NCBI GenBank assembly: GCA_002477565.1
Contig: DLQL01000102.1
Span: 1-6,043, forward strand
Source: Flavobacteriaceae bacterium UBA7433
GTDB taxonomy: Bacteria; Bacteroidota; Bacteroidia; Flavobacteriales; Flavobacteriaceae
DNA length: 6,043 bases
Direction of reading: 5' to 3'
Part shown: positions 5,531 through 6,043 of the stretch, in pieces
How positions within the stretch are numbered: position 1 is the first letter of the stretch
Layout of the letters: each line of letters opens with the position of its first letter
Notes under the pieces: model-generated
The model's database searches: none
Told to the model about the DNA's origin: nothing
The model's input: only the letters and a program-made list of their open reading frames with translations
Translations under genes and position numbers: made by a program

Positions 5531-6043
5531 ATGCGAAGAGAATTTTTAATCAAATCGATTGTTTTTTTACTGTTTTTAGTTTCGTTTGTATCTGTTGCAC
5601 AGCACCATGACCAGTCAGGTCATCACAGTTCCCCTGCAACTACAGCAAATGCGAAGACCTCCTTAAAAAAACAAATCAAAGATTTCATCAATCATCACTT
5701 GTTAGATTCTCATGATTTTGGCCTGTATTCCAGTGAAGACGAAGCGGGGAACGTCAGTCATGTTGGATTTCCTTTGCCAGTAATTCTATGGGACCAAGAA
5801 GCAGGATTGACAATTTTTTCTTCTTCTAAATTTCACCACGGGGAAAAAGTAGCAGCCGTCGCTGGTCGTTTTTATAAATTATACCACGGAAAGATATTCA
5901 AAACAACTGCTTCTGGAGCGATTTCTTACGATGACCATCACCATGTCACAAATACAAAACCGCTTGACTTCTCGATCACCAAAAACGTTGCTTTTATTTT
6001 TCTTGTTTCTTTGTTGATGCTTTTCGTTTTTGTAAAGATGGCA
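5531..6043 (+). CDS. atpB: F0F1 ATP synthase subunit a (partial, C terminus beyond right edge)
   Basis: Subunit a forms the proton half-channels next to the c-ring in the cytoplasmic membrane. The 171 codons in the window cover only the N-terminal part: a cleavable signal peptide (1-24, hydrophobic 9-22, ending SVA before QHH), a long extracytoplasmic domain (25-149) and the first membrane helix from about 151 to 168. The catalytic arginine helix lies outside the window. The segment IKDFINHHLLDSHDFGLYS (49-67) is typical of Bacteroidota subunit a as I recall it, and differs from the short N terminus of the Escherichia coli protein. Residues 25-138 contain fourteen histidines, including HH at 25-26, 31-32, 55-56 and 102-103 and HHH at 136-138. 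The ATG at 5531 is well placed behind the TATCTTTG promoter. No stop is reached before 6043. Confidence 0.9.
   Translation, partial: MRREFLIKSIVFLLFLVSFVSVAQHHDQSGHHSSPATTANAKTSLKKQIKDFINHHLLDSHDFGLYSSEDEAGNVSHVGFPLPVILWDQEAGLTIFSSSKFHHGEKVAAVAGRFYKLYHGKIFKTTASGAISYDDHHHVTNTKPLDFSITKNVAFIFLVSLLMLFVFVKMA

Noticed and set aside
1..6043. CRISPR array, insertion sequence, tRNA/rRNA, phage or defence genes
   Set aside because: I saw no regularly spaced direct repeats, transposase, integrase or structural RNA pattern; coding density and gene types are those of ordinary chromosomal sequence.

Overview
The window looks like chromosomal core-type sequence from a flavobacterium (Bacteroidota). Four things point there: an SprE/PorW-type gliding/type IX secretion (T9SS) lipoprotein, the gene order sprE - bactofilin - AtpZ/AtpI - small membrane protein - atpB, AT-rich spacers without clear Shine-Dalgarno sequences, and a promoter element fitting the Bacteroidota -7 consensus TAnnTTTG (TATCTTTG at 5491-5498). 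I see no mobile element, CRISPR array, RNA gene or sign of recent transfer.

Left part (1-2000): two divergent flavoenzyme genes. On the minus strand is the N-terminal part (276 codons) of a PaaE/PaaK-like ferredoxin-NAD(P)H reductase; its C-terminal [2Fe-2S] domain lies beyond the left edge. On the plus strand is a complete nitronate monooxygenase (2-nitropropane dioxygenase family). The roughly 210-bp spacer between them holds a candidate promoter for each gene. It also holds two inverted-repeat sequences sharing a GCATG core, one over the reductase start and -7 region, the other inside the candidate monooxygenase promoter.

Middle and right part (2100-6043): a co-directional cluster. A 747-codon TPR lipoprotein of the SprE/PorW family has no ATG start and is preceded by a stable-looking hairpin. 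Five bases later comes a bactofilin (polymer-forming cytoskeletal protein). This overlaps by 38 bases a two-helix AtpZ/AtpI-type protein, and five bases after that comes a phenylalanine-rich four-helix membrane protein (DUF6168-like, in the place of a classical atpI). A 103-bp gap with a good promoter then leads to atpB, the ATP synthase a subunit, cut by the right edge. This atpB has a signal peptide and a histidine-rich extracytoplasmic extension.

Functionally the right part joins envelope machinery (T9SS/gliding lipoprotein, bactofilin scaffold) to the start of the F0F1 ATP synthase operon. I found no convincing new system. The items most worth checking are the non-ATG start and leader hairpin of sprE, the shared palindromes in the divergent spacer, the His-rich AtpB extension and the homopolymer-rich DUF6168-like gene.
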